The notes under the pieces are model-generated. The model was not told where the DNA came from. It saw nothing but the letters and a program-made list of their open reading frames with translations, and made no database searches. A stretch of DNA of 64,000 nt from Megaustenia siamemsis (taxonomy: Eukaryota > Mollusca > Gastropoda > Stylommatophora > Ariophantidae), in the NCBI GenBank assembly GCA_032433765.1, contig JAVIAB010000124.1:97363202-97427201 (forward strand). The letters are read 5' to 3'. Shown piece by piece: positions 32,621 through 42,000 of this stretch (the stretch's first letter is position 1; every line of letters begins with the position of its first letter). The translations under genes and the position numbers were made by a program.

Positions 32621-35600
32621 ACGCTATGCTATTATCAGAATTATCGTTACCAATTGTCTTTACAAAAAAATGATACCAGCATTCTAGTAGTCTCGATAAC
32701 CACTCCTAGATATGACGCTAAAGTTATCAAACAAATGATACAAATACAATAATGCACTTGAACTATTTGTGTTTGATGAGAGATCCTCAGAAAAACTGGT
32801 TTGCGACCATGTGAAGACGTGCTCCAAACCATCTTGACGCTTTCCACTCGGACCAGCTGAGAAAAGAAACTGTCATTGACTCTTTCAGTTGGTGTATGGG
32901 GAAGAAATGCCACCTCCAACCTCAAAATGATATGGTCTAGTGCGGCGAAGTGTTAAATTTAATTCCTCAAAACATTCTGTGCATTACGAAACAATATTTT
33001 TGAACAAATTTGCTTTGTATAAGTGGATTGAAGTACTAAAAATTTAGAACTTTATAAGTAGGGTTTTTTTTGTTTAACAGCCGGAACTGTCGGAAACGCG
33101 TTCCCTTAAAGTTTCTTGTTGATTTTAATGACCACTGAACTTCATAACGCATTGCTTGTTTCTTTTTACTTTTATTTGATAAGTATAAAATAAATTTATT
33201 CATAATTTTGTCTTTTTTTATCAATAATAGCCATTGTAATGTAGGTACAACGTACTATCTATCCTTACGTATGCATGTGAGAGCAGGAAAACAACAAGCA
33301 ACATAATAACAAGGTTGAACGCTTTCGATAATAAATGTATAAGGAAAATACGTGGTATCGCGGGGAACGAATTCAAAACAAACGAAGAAATTAGAGAAAT
33401 CGCCAATCAACCTCTAATATCTTTAGTAATCAAGGAAAGACGATGGTCCTATATTAGACATGTGATGAGCAGAGATAATAACCGAATAACAAAGCAAGCC
33501 CTCGTGTGGGAAACAACAGGTAAGAGGAAAAGAGGCCGACCCAGTGAGACACTGAGAAGAACATTGATCAGAGAGGCAAGAGCAGGAGGAATCGGCTCCC
33601 TCAATGAGATAGAGTTGCTTGCACAGAACAGATACAAGTGGCGAGATTTGATAAAATATCTTTAGAAGGATTGAAAACTGCTAAAATAAAAATTTGGATA
33701 AGAGAAAGAGTATCTGGGTCTATGCCCTATGGGTCTGCTACGACTCGAAAGGTCAACAGAATAGAATAGAATGTAGGTACTGTACACAAAACAGAAGTGA
33801 TGATCATATCGAAGAAACAATCATCACCAGCATGCAGCATAAAAATAAACAGGTCAAATTTGAAACAAGTGCAACGCGTCAAATACTTTGGCACAATAAT
33901 AACATCGGATGGTAGATGCACCACGGAAATAAAAAGCAGAATAACTCAGGCCAAAACAGCATTTCAGAAAATGAAAAATATCTTATGCAACAAATCTATA
34001 TCAATAGAAATGAGAAAGAGTGCCATATAGAACTAATTCTGACCTATGGAATGCGAATCCTGGACAGTAGACAAACAAATGAAAAGACGATTAGAGGCCA
34101 CAGAGATTGGATTTCTCAGAAGAATGATGAAAGTTCCCTGGACAGCTAAAAAGACCAATGAGGAAGTTCTCAAAGAGGCCAACACAAAAGGGAGCTCGTA
34201 AAAAACATCAGAAAGACACAATCAATATTTTTTGGGCACATCATAAGAAGAGGAAAGTTAGAATACTTGGTAACAACTGGCAAAATAAAAGGAACGAGAA
34301 ATCGCAAACGACAAGAAAGAAAATACTGGATAGCTTATTATCATGGCATGGAAAACAGTCAACAACAGAACTGATACGATGCACTGTAGACAGAAAATTG
34401 TGGAGGGACATAATCACCTACGCCAACCGGTATGGCACATGATGATGTTGACTTTGCACAAGAACATACAAGGTCTTGAATGTATAACGATTTTTTTCGT
34501 TCATTATATATTTTTATAGTTGAGACAAAATATCTTTTAAAAATAAATAAAAAACACTGTTTATAAGAATTGGAAGAACTACAAGAACGGAAAAGATAAC
34601 AAACATTGAATTTGTTAGGAAATTGAAATGAAAACAAAAATATGAAAACATTTCAAGAAAGAAGATAACATACTCTGTGCCTGAGAAGGGGCACAATATT
34701 AATATACAGAAGTTAATTTTAAAAAAGTTAAGTAAAGTACCCCCGTCACGCCAGGTGGCATATAGGGAATATGGTGTTAGTGACCATAAATTTTACAGAC
34801 CTTCAGCACATGATTTCTGGGGTAATGTGGTCGGTATTACGCCCGTGCCGCTTAACTTTCCCAAAAAAAGTCCGGTACCGATTGTAAGGCTGGGTGAACC
34901 CGGAAGCCATCGGTTGGGATCGAACCCTACCTCTTGTCCTTTGTAGTCCAGTTCACTAACCATGGACTGCTTCAAACATCCTTAATTATGCTATATTTAT
35001 TGATATTTTAATATCCTTCCCCGTATCTCTTACAGTCAGATAGGTACCAAAGCTAACACAATCGTGTTCCTTTCGAAATGAAACAATGAAAGCAAGGGAT
35101 TATGGGACTTCGGCAGGACAGAATCTCCTAGACCTTAAACCGACCTGTGTTATAGAAAAGCCAACACTTTGCTGTCTTCGTTCTTGAGTGACTTCCTACA
35201 ATAATGTATCTCTTCAACACATTGTTCATATTTTCATGTATTCTTTTGTAGGTCTGTCGTTGTCCGATTTAGGTTGTGTGACCACCATTATCTGGACTAA
35301 CATCTGCCTGACTCCAGGGTTCAACTCTGCTGACCTCACATTTGATCCAACGGAAGTTCAGTATCTGACTAGTGCATTACCCCACGCAACATTTACAAGA
35401 ATCACCAGCTGGATCACAGCTCTGATCACCCTTGAAAGGTGTTTGTGTATTATAGTGCCCTTAAAGGTTGGTTGTCTCGACAAGTGTTTGTGTATTATAG
35501 TGCCATTAAAGGTTGGTTGTCTCGACAAGTGTTTGTGTATTATAGTGCCCTTAAAGGTTGGTTGTCTCGACAAGTGTTTGTGTATTATAGTGCCATTAAA

Positions 35601-38600
35601 GGTTGGTTGTCTCGACAAGTGTTTGTGTATTATAGTGCCCTTAAAGGTTGGTTGTCTCGACAAGTGTTTGTGTATTATAGTGCCCTTATAGGTTGGTTGC
35701 CTCAACAAGTGTTTTTGTAGTACAGTGCCCTTATAGGTTAGTTGTCTCTACAAGTGTTTGTGTATTACAGTGTCATTAAAGGTTGGTTGTCTCGACAAGT
35801 GTTTGTGTATTACAGTGCCATTAAAGGTTGGTTGTCTCGACATGTGTTTGTGTATTACAGTGCCCTTAAAGGTTGGTTGTCTCGACATGTGTATGTGTAT
35901 TACAGTGCCCTTAAAGGTTGGTTGTCTCGACATGTGTTTGTGTATTACAGTGCCATTAAAAGTTGGTTGTCTCGACATGTGTTTGTGTATTACAGTGCCA
36001 TTAAAGGTTGGTTGTCTCGACAAGTGTATGTGTATTACAGTGCCATTAAAGGTGGTTGTCTCGACAAGTGTTTGTGTATTATAGTGCCCTTAAAGGTTGG
36101 TTGCCTTGACAGGTGTATGTGCATTACAGTACTCTTAACGGCTAGTTACCTTAAAAAGTGTATGTGCATTACAATACCATTAAAGAATGGTTGCCTTGAC
36201 AGGTGTATGTGCATTACAGTACTCTTAACGGCTAGTTACCTTAAAAAGTGTATGTGCATTACAATACCATTAAAGAATGGTTGCAGGTGTTTGTGCATAT
36301 TAGTACCCTTAAAGTTCATCCCTTCATTTCCCTTTCATCTCGGACCGAAGACAGAGCGAAAGTCATAGTTCTCCACTACCATGATCTACTGCTAGTTCTT
36401 GTAGATCTTAAAAGTCCAATTGAACATGGAAGGAAACAAAGACTAACAGCAAAATACTTAAATCTTTCACAAACAGATGCATTCAGCAACTTTTTATATA
36501 TTAGATGAAAAAAAAAATTATAAAGGAAAACCTTTGGAAAAGAACTGTTCAGATACCAGTTGGAATGGAGATCAAGAAAAGGAAACAGGAATGGATTGGC
36601 CACACATTGCCAAGATTACCAAGAAACATAGCAAGAAAGTCAATGAGCTGGAATCCACAAGAAACTAGGAACACTGGAAAACCCAGCCAGACCTGATTGT
36701 CAAGACAGAAACAAGGGCTGCAGGATGGAAGTTGGCTCGGTAGGAGAAGGTAGCACAGAACAGAGTCCATTGACATGGAGGGGTTGCTGTTCTTTGCTCC
36801 ATGAGGTGTTGCAAGGTTTAAGTCAGATAAAGACAAAGGTTTCTTTACCTAGAAAAGTGTCTGTGTGTTACAGTATCCTTAAAGGTTTATTTACCTAGAA
36901 AAGTGTCTGTGTGTTACAGTATCCTTAAAGGTTTCTTTACCTAGAACAGTGTATATGTGTTACAGTTTCCTTAAAGGTTTCTTTACCTAGAAAGTGTATG
37001 TGTGTTACAGTATCCTTAAAGGTTTCTTTACCTAGAACAGTGTATGTGTGTTACAGTATCCTTAAAGGTTTCTTTACCTAGAAAAGTGTCTGTGTGTTAC
37101 AGTATCCTTAAAGGTTTCTTTACCTAGAAAAGTGTCTGTGTGTTACAGTATCCTTAAAGGTTTCTTTACCTAGAACAGTGTATATGTGTTACAGTTTCCT
37201 TAAAGGTTTCTTTACCTAGAAAGTGTATGTGTGTTACAGTATCCTTAAAGGTTTCTTTACCTAGAACAGTGTATGTGTGTTACAGTATCCTTAAAGGTTT
37301 CTTTACCTAGAAAAGTGTCTGTGTGTTACAGTATCCTTAAGGTTTCTTTACCTAGAAAAGTGTCTGTGTGTTACAGTATCCTTAAAGGTTTCTTTACCTA
37401 GAAAAGTGTCTGTGTGTTACAGTATCCTTAAAGGTTTCTTTACCTAGAAAAGTGTATGTGTGTTACAGTATCCTTAAAGGTTTCTTTACCTAGAAAAGTG
37501 TCTGTGTGTTACAGTATCCTTGGTTATTGGTTATTGGTTATGGAAGGCCTCGGCATCACAGCAAACGAATTAAAATCCATAATTGCTCAACCGCCCGTGC
37601 CAGTGGAATCATCCGAATTACCAACTCCCAAACAAAGAAAGGTAACTGTAGTCCCCATCGTAGCAGTCTCAGCACACGCCAAAAGACATAAGGCGAAACC
37701 GCGCAGAAAGTGAACACAGCCAACTGTTCCCTGTCATACGATATCATCATTCATCGTAAACAAGCGGGATATCGAAGCAGGATCAAAACGGATGAGACAC
37801 ACAGCTCACGGTGTGCACAGAGCACTTAACTCAGTAGCTCCTGCAACAAGCCGGACTTGGAATATGAGGAAACTGCAAGAAGGAACACTTTTCAGACATA
37901 GCCTTCAATGGTTCCTGCCGCCTATCCACCATATACCATGGGAGTTCACGTCCTCCCGAAAATGATGATCGTCATAGCACTTGATGATTTTAGGCCGTCA
38001 TTGATGACTCCTATTCCAAACATATAGACACACAGTGGTGGTAATTTGTCATTTCCAATCCAACAGAAGCCACATGACCTGTAGTTAGTAAAACCACAGA
38101 GAGAATATGATTTTGTGACCTTCACTGATTCACTCTTAGATGTGAATGTGTAGTTTACACAAGAGGAGAAGTTTTCAACTACAGTGATTCCATTTAAGGC
38201 AATTATGGGATAGCAAGGCAAGTCTCCTTTATAGCAGCAGAACTTGATGTTCTCCGCTCCCTTCTATAGCTGCTGCCACACGATTCTGATGTCTCATTAA
38301 CTTGGACATCATTCAAGAACAATGTCAGATTAACATTCCATAGATATGGCTCTGCTGATGAAGTGCTTGGTGCAACAGTTGTATCAATCATACTGGAGGC
38401 TCCTGGTCTGTGGTCATTAATATCACAGACGGCACATGGTGTTGTTATATTCAGTATTTCTTTCTGGGGTGTAAATATGTGGCACACACATGGAGAGTGG
38501 TTTGTGGTCACAGTAATCCCATTAAAGGCAATTCTAGGGTAGCATGGCATAGCTGTTTCAGAACAGCACAATCCTGTGATGTTTTCTGTGTTCGCTATAA

Positions 38601-40840
38601 AGCTGCTGCTGCTACACAATCCTGACCAATTATAGGTGTGGACATTATTCACTTGCAATGACAAAACTGCTATGTTTACATCATAAACCTCTGGAAGCGA
38701 ATCATTTATGGGACTAATAGTACAATTTATTCTTCCATCGGGGATATCTGCATTGAGTCCCCAAAAAAAGGTCTTTGGTTAAAAAGCACATATGCGTTTG
38801 AGTTAAACACACAATGAGCCCACTTCATAGATTCAAAATGATCCTTGCCAATGCCATCCGTTTGCACAAGTTAGGTCCTTAGCTACCAACGTCTAAAATG
38901 TCTGAAACGAAGCCATCCAATTAACGACTTTATCTACAGCGAAGGTTAACGAACTGTGAACAAACATTTATGTTCAAACCCTTGAAAACATTTTCAAAAA
39001 TCTGCCAACTCGCAGCAATAACATTTATCGTGTTGTTCAATGTAAACATTGCTTGGTCCATAGCTCGAATATAAATAAGCTGCCATTTTGGTGCGTCCCA
39101 TGACGTCATCTCCCACACAGTATCCTTAAAGGTTTCTTTACCTAGAAAAGTGTCTGTGTGTTACAGTATCCTTCCTTAAAGGTTTCTTTACATAGAAAAG
39201 TGTCTGTGTGTTATAGTTTCCTTAAAAGTTTCTTCACCTAGAAATGTGTCTGTGTTTTACAGTAACCTTAAATATTTCTGATGTCTGCTGTTACTGTTCC
39301 AAGTTTGATCTTTTCCCCAACAATCTGTCGTTTTTTTTTTCGTAGACATCCCATCGATCTGTTGTTGTTGTTGTTGTTTTTATAGAGAGTTTATTTATTG
39401 CTGTACAGATCGTGTTAAGTTGATTTTGTATTTTTACATAACAATATCATTTAATTTGCAATTTTTATACATATTCTAATTCTCGGTTATTTTTCTTGTT
39501 ACTTTACTATTTCTCTTGTGCTGACACACTCATCAAATGTCTGAAACAATTCATTTCAGTGATTGTGCTCTTTTCTGTGGCTCTAGAATTGTGTGGTCAA
39601 CTTTAACGAGACATTACAACTCTGAGGAAAAAATATTGTTCTGAGATTAGCTCATTTTGCTTTTCTTTGTGATTTCTCTGCTGACCAGTAATGGTGTCAT
39701 TTGACACAAACATTATATATCGCTAGTAAAATGTCAGGTATCTCTCGATCGACCATGCTACGAAGCTTGTGCTTAATTTTTCTACGTCATCAGAACAGTG
39801 ACTGAAGTCATAATAGACTAAAGTACAATCATGATAGCTCTCTAAATACGACAACTCTCTAAGTTACTCACAAAGCTCTCTAAATGCAACAACTCTCTAA
39901 GTTACTCACAAAGCTCTCTAAATGCAACAACTCTCTAAGTTACTCACATAGCTCTCTAAATGCAACAACTCTCTAAGTTACTCACAAAGCTCTCTAAATG
40001 CAACAACTCTCTAAGTTACTCACAAAGCTCTCTAAATGCAACAACTCTCTAAGTTACTCACATATCTCTCTAAATGTAACAACTCTCTAAGTTACTCACA
40101 TAGCTCTCTAAATGCAACAACTCTCTAAGTTACTCACAAAGCTCTCTAAATGCAACAACTCTCTAAGTTACTCACATATCTCTCTAAATGTAACAACTGA
40201 ACGAAGAATAAAATTATGAAGTAACATTATCTACATTCTACAGGTAAAACACGTGGTTACAACCAAACGAGTCTCCATCATTATCATATGCAGCTTTGTC
40301 GTCCTCATATCCAGTACTGTCCCTGTATTTATCGTCAACAGATTCGAGCAGAAATTCTTTCCTATAAAAAACAAAACCATGATCGGTTTGGTGTATACAC
40401 AAGATCGGGAAGCGGTTGAAAAAATCTCGTTCGCAATCAACAACACAGGCGTTCCATTTTGTTCCTTTCTGTGTATTATTATTTGCACAACTATTCTGGT
40501 AATTAAACTGAAAAGCAAAACAAAGTGGAGAATGCAGTCCGTGGCATCTAAACAAGCCGACAGTGTTTCTAATCGCAACAAAAAAGTAGCTAAAATGGTA
40601 GTCATGATTTCCACTTTATTTATTATTTGTTTTGTACCGATAAGTGTTATATTTATAGCAATGATGATTGAGCCTGAGTTTTCTATTGGTGGAAAGTACA
40701 GACATTTGCTAATTCTGATTGGAGGATTTGGTACAGTGTTGGAATCGCTGAATTCATCTATTAATATTTTCATTTATTACCAAATGAGTAGTAAGTACAG
40801 ACAAACGTTACATGAAATGTTTTGTATTAGTGGCAAATAA
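26190..40840 (+). CDS. Rhodopsin-family GPCR, candidate gastropod chemosensory receptor (receptor gene 2)
   Basis: Paralogue of receptor gene 1, with three coding exons (26190-26427, 35252-35466, 40244-40840) and 349 aa. Exon phases are the same (1, 0) and exon 2 is again 215 bp. Shared landmarks: SIDVLGIGTNIVNIICF (TM1), LSLSDLGC (TM2), WTNICLTPGF, TSWITALITLERCLCI (ERC at 141-143), PKRVSII, KNKTMIGLVYTQ, EKISFAINN (loop before TM5), RNKKVAKMVVMIS with FIICFVPIS (TM6), and SLNSSINIFIYYQM (TM7). I chose ATG 26190: it has a good context (aaagaaATGG) and an AG 8 nt upstream, as in gene 1. The coding sequence looks intact. Its intron 2 begins with a satellite made from the end of exon 2, so the mature mRNA depends on which of many identical donors is used. 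Confidence 0.87.
27799..28180 (-). repeat. 127-bp triplication inside the Nimb-like LINE
   Basis: Three tandem copies of about 127 bp begin at 'caatggatgctctgtatctg' (27799), again near 27927, and 'caatgaatgctctgtatctg' near 28054. Each covers the coding piece read on the minus strand as MDDRIKIWRARTYLKI-like. 127 is not a multiple of three, so the duplication breaks the ORF. Confidence 0.9.
28159..28950 (-). pseudogene. Reverse transcriptase core of the Nimb-like LINE
   Basis: The longest open piece of the element, 263 codons: motif A (YNLEDVYNRV), GLPQGSPLSPFLFNVYT, FADD box (TMTFADDILVYRQGRD), and the thumb region YLGVKFDRSLCFRDQVDHVI, ending ILGCTRDTP. The Asn in motif A probably abolishes activity. 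Continuous with RNase H downstream only through frameshifts and the triplication. Confidence 0.88.
30118..30660 (-). pseudogene. Endonuclease domain of the Nimb-like LINE, N-terminal part
   Basis: An apurinic-type endonuclease fold start: RVTYWNCGSINQRRPILDKL, ADIMVLQETLLG (catalytic Glu of QET), and YACNGKVN. The basic region RRRKTRQGKRGG precedes it. The frame is lost after NLFEFNEEKVI; the catalytic Asp/His half is not readable. Confidence 0.75.
30985..31330 (-). mobile_element. tRNA-derived SINE, minus orientation (family S2)
   Basis: On the minus strand the head reads 'ttggctgagtggcagtgtgc' (A box, near 31320) and 'gggttcgatcccacttcgg' (B box, near 31245). A body unlike S1 follows, running toward 30985. 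It abuts the truncated Sailor copy. Confidence 0.65.
31365..31913 (-). mobile_element. Truncated second Sailor-like copy
   Basis: The minus strand begins at 31913 with the same terminal repeat as the 16.2-kb element; the first 60 or so bases are essentially identical. It reaches the N-terminal transposase codons (MKFCSLQNIAIKMYDYF through RWIQAR) before breaking at about 31365. The 3' three-quarters is missing. The outer flank is TG, not TA. Confidence 0.9.
31920..32080 (-). mobile_element. Short LINE tail fragment
   Basis: The minus strand reads KWLGHLVRMNPHQSPPRAFF, then PRGRPRRRRWIDAVKE, a family D/E-like tail. Confidence 0.6.
32081..33237. other. Intronic DNA with a (GT)n-(TA)n microsatellite
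   Basis: Only the microsatellite at 32522-32618 ((GT)-rich then pure (TA)n) is recognisable. The rest shows no supported feature. Confidence 0.5.
33249..33769 (+). mobile_element. 5'-truncated LINE family A with 11-bp target duplication
   Basis: The C-terminal frame is open from 33315 to 33665: NKCIRKIRGIAGNEFKTNEE, KRKRGRPSETLRRTLIREA, ending WRDLIKYL. A 3' UTR of about 100 bp and an (AATAG)n tail follow. The direct repeat 'aatgtaggtac' flanks it at 33238-33248 and 33770-33780. Confidence 0.93.
33785..34455 (+). mobile_element. LINE family B copy, uninterrupted reference for the Sailor target site
   Basis: It reads (with frameshifts) QRVKYFGTIITSDGRCTTEI, KSRITQAKTAFQKMKNI, MKRRLEATEIGFLRRMMKV-like, and VDRKLWRDIITYANRYGT with 'gatgatg'. 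Its segment 'aataataacatcggatgg' is the empty counterpart of the site split by the transposon at 16.2 kb. Confidence 0.9.
34735..34964 (-). mobile_element. S1 SINE, minus orientation, 5' truncated
   Basis: It begins at its 3' end ('gtaaagtacccccgtcacg') and reaches 'ctttgtagtccagttcacta' plus 'acca', where the tRNA-like A box is cut off. Body matches the other S1 copies. Confidence 0.88.
35252..35466 (+). CDS. Receptor gene 2, exon 2 (TM2-TM3)
   Basis: The acceptor is 'ttcttttgtag' (AG at 35250-35251); the donor is AAAG|GTTGGT at 35467. 215 bp, phases 1 and 0, ending CLCIIVPLK. The last 30 bp of the exon with the first bases of the intron form the unit of the tandem array that follows immediately. 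Confidence 0.9.
35437..36315. repeat. 45-bp minisatellite built from the end of exon 2 plus its splice donor, about 20 units
   Basis: The first unit is the exon itself. The unit runs 'gtgtttgtgtattatagtgc', 'ccttaaaggttggttgtctc', 'gacaa', with exact 45-bp spacing (35461, 35506 and so on). Units 1-5 all keep AAAG|GTTGGT, identical to the authentic donor, and the exon frame stays open with the 15-residue repeat VGCLDKCLCIIVPLK until a TAG at 35689-35691 (unit 6). Units 8-15 keep the donor with 'attacag' in place of 'attatag'. The last five units are more diverged. Confidence 0.97.
36390..36825 (+). mobile_element. LINE family F tail fragment between the two satellite arrays
   Basis: The plus strand reads RTVQIPVGMEIKKRKQEWIG, HTLPRLPRNIARKSMSWNPQ, then frameshifted AQNRVH- and VLCSM-like endings. 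It matches family F (compare 43140-43461). Confidence 0.75.
36835..37525. repeat. 46-bp minisatellite related to the 45-bp array, about 15 units
   Basis: The unit is 'gtgtctgtgtgttacagtat', 'ccttaaaggtttctttacct', 'agaaaa'. It shares the layout 'gtgt.tgtgt.ttacagt..c' plus 'cttaaaggtt' with the exon-derived array but differs in the second half. Every unit contains 'ttacag' followed 11 nt later by 'aaag|gttt', an acceptor-like and a donor-like site. Three more units lie at 39112-39265 beyond an insertion. Confidence 0.95.
37526..39111. mobile_element. 1.6-kb insertion splitting the 46-bp array
   Basis: The array breaks at 'acagtatcctt' (about 37512-37522) and resumes with the same 'acagtatcctt' (about 39117-39127), as an insertion with target duplication would. 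The repeat nature of the host sequence makes this uncertain. It contains a short plus-strand frame (about 37541-37640) reading MEGLGITANELKSIIAQ and ending at a good donor (AAG|GTAACT), the dispersed repeat shared with 7258-7645 (37735-37955), and the minus-strand Cys-rich coding segment. I cannot name the element. Confidence 0.55.
37950..38745 (-). pseudogene. Tandem Cys-rich extracellular-type domains, unidentified
   Basis: The minus strand encodes two similar domains of about 120 residues. Domain 1 (about 38730-38290): INCTISPINDS, YNWSGLCSSSS, CCSETAMPCYPRIAFNGITV, then CAVCDINDHR. Domain 2 (about 38290-37960): CGSSYRRE, AENIKFCCYKGDLPCYPIIA, LNGITV, YSLCGFTNYRSCGF. A one-base shift near 38255 separates their frames. 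Both share a spaced Cys, CC, PCYPxIAxNGITV and several NxT/S glycosylation sites, so a secreted or membrane-bound ectodomain is likely. A possible acceptor lies near 38741. Family unknown; an Ig-like fold is possible but unproved. Confidence 0.6.
39112..39265. repeat. Remaining units of the 46-bp array
   Basis: About three units, more diverged, on the far side of the 1.6-kb insertion; same 'ccttaaaggtttctttac' core. Confidence 0.9.
39266..39837. other. Intronic DNA, nothing recognised
   Basis: Only a short (TTG)n run near 39361-39377 stands out. Confidence 0.4.
39838..40197. repeat. 38-bp minisatellite, about 9 copies
   Basis: The unit is 'ctctctaaatgcaacaactc' followed by 'tctaagttactcacaaag'. 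It stops 46 bp before exon 3 of receptor gene 2, so it may sit near the branch-point region of the intron. Confidence 0.96.
40244..40840 (+). CDS. Receptor gene 2, exon 3 (TM4-TM7, C terminus)
   Basis: The acceptor 'ctacattctacag' (AG at 40242-40243) precedes GTA AAA CAC, phase 0. It encodes 198 residues ending FCISGK and a TAA at 40838-40840. It aligns without gaps over most of its length with exon 3 of gene 1; the C-terminal tail is three residues longer. Confidence 0.93.
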   Translation, partial: VKHVVTTKRVSIIIICSFVVLISSTVPVFIVNRFEQKFFPIKNKTMIGLVYTQDREAVEKISFAINNTGVPFCSFLCIIICTTILVIKLKSKTKWRMQSVASKQADSVSNRNKKVAKMVVMISTLFIICFVPISVIFIAMMIEPEFSIGGKYRHLLILIGGFGTVLESLNSSINIFIYYQMSSKYRQTLHEMFCISGK

Positions 40841-41017
40841 CAGAAGTTATCGCACATATTTGTTGGTCTCTAAAATAACATTATTGTACTTTAATACAAT
40901 TCCATTAATCGTTTCGTAAAAACTGTATTGTGTAACAGAGAGGAGAGTCGGATTAAGAATCTTATATGTCCTAAAGACAAAAGAATTGGCTGCTCCCCTA
41001 CCCTATACCTGTGCTAG
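40841..41017. other. 3' flank of receptor gene 2
   Basis: No clear AATAAA close to the stop; AT-rich variants are present but none is decisive. Confidence 0.35.
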
Positions 41018-41091
41018 TGTGTGTGTGTGTGCGTGTGCGTGCGCGTGCGCGTGCGCGTGCGTGTGCGTGTGCGCGTGCGCGTGTGTGTGTG
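41018..41091. repeat. Alternating (GT)/(GC) tract, Z-DNA-prone
   Basis: About 74 bp of strictly alternating purine and pyrimidine: 'gtgtgtgtgtgtgcgtgtgc' moving into repeats of 'gtgcgc', then back to (GT)n. Confidence 0.95.
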
Positions 41092-41200
41092 ATATATTCA
41101 AAATATAAACAAAAGTAAATCATAAAATACAATCAAAATTTAACAAAACTTACGGTAACGCAGAGAATAATGTTTATTTTTATAACGTATATAAAGTATA

Positions 41201-41458
41201 GGGAAGCCGCGATAGCTCAGTGGTTAGTGAACTGATTACAAAGGACAAGAGGTAGGGTTCGATCCCAACCGACGACTTCCAGGTTCACCCAGCCATTAAT
41301 GGGTACCGGATTTTTTTTCTGGGAAAGTAAAGCAGCATGGGCGTAATACCGACCACATTACCCCAAAAATCATGTGCCGAAGGTGTGTAAAATTAATGAT
41401 CACTAACACTATATTCCCTAAACGCCACTTGGCGTGACGGGGGTACTTTACTACTTTT
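41201..41458 (+). mobile_element. S1 SINE with 11-bp target duplication
   Basis: Full copy flanked by 'tataaagtata' at 41190-41200 and 41459-41469. Confidence 0.95.
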
Positions 41459-41639
41459 TATAAAGTATACTTCCACTTTATTTATATTTGACAAGTTTTC
41501 TCCTACTTTTTATAAAAAAAATTGCAATGTCTTTGATGAGATCCTCAAAAAATAATCTTTCCCGAGTTGCAAATAATTGTTTGATGTCGCCGACGACCGA
41601 GAAATTCTTCTTGGTCAAATGAGGAGAAAAAATGAAAAC

Positions 41640-41998
41640 TTTGTTTAAATTTGGCGAATTTTTTTCGTTTTATAGAATTGTATCTCACAAAGAGAAGAGT
41701 AATGAAAAAGTTCTAAAAGAGATCAAAGCAAAAAGAGAACTAATTTCCAATATTAGGAAGAGACAATCATCATTTTTTGGCCATGTAATGAGTAGAGAAC
41801 AACTGGAATATATTGTAACAACTGGAAAAATTGAGGGGCGAAGAGATAGAGGGAAGCAAAGAGAAAAGATAACAGACAGCTTAAGAGAATGGCTTGGCAG
41901 AAGGTCAAGAACAGAAATGATAAATAGCTGCCGAGATCGAAAATTGTGGAGAGACATGATCACCTACGCCAGTAGGAACGGTACTTGATGATGATGAT
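41640..41998 (+). mobile_element. LINE family B' tail with (GAT)n end
   Basis: An open frame of about 100 codons: NEKVLKEIKAKRELISNIRK, FFGHVMSREQLEYIVTTGKI, REWLGRRSRTEMINSCRD, KLWRDMITYASRNGT, stop, 'gatgatgatgat'. 5' truncated. Confidence 0.88.
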
Positions 41999-42000
41999 CT

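Noticed and set aside
35358..36023. Minus-strand frames with Ser-Arg-Gln-Pro-Thr-Phe repeats over the 45-bp array
   Set aside because: Consequence of a repeat period divisible by three; nothing but the satellite is encoded.
37541..37713. First exon of an unknown gene (MEGLGITANELKS..., then a good donor)
   Set aside because: Plausible splice donor but no partner exon, no known domain, and it lies in an inserted repeat; mentioned only within the insertion entry.
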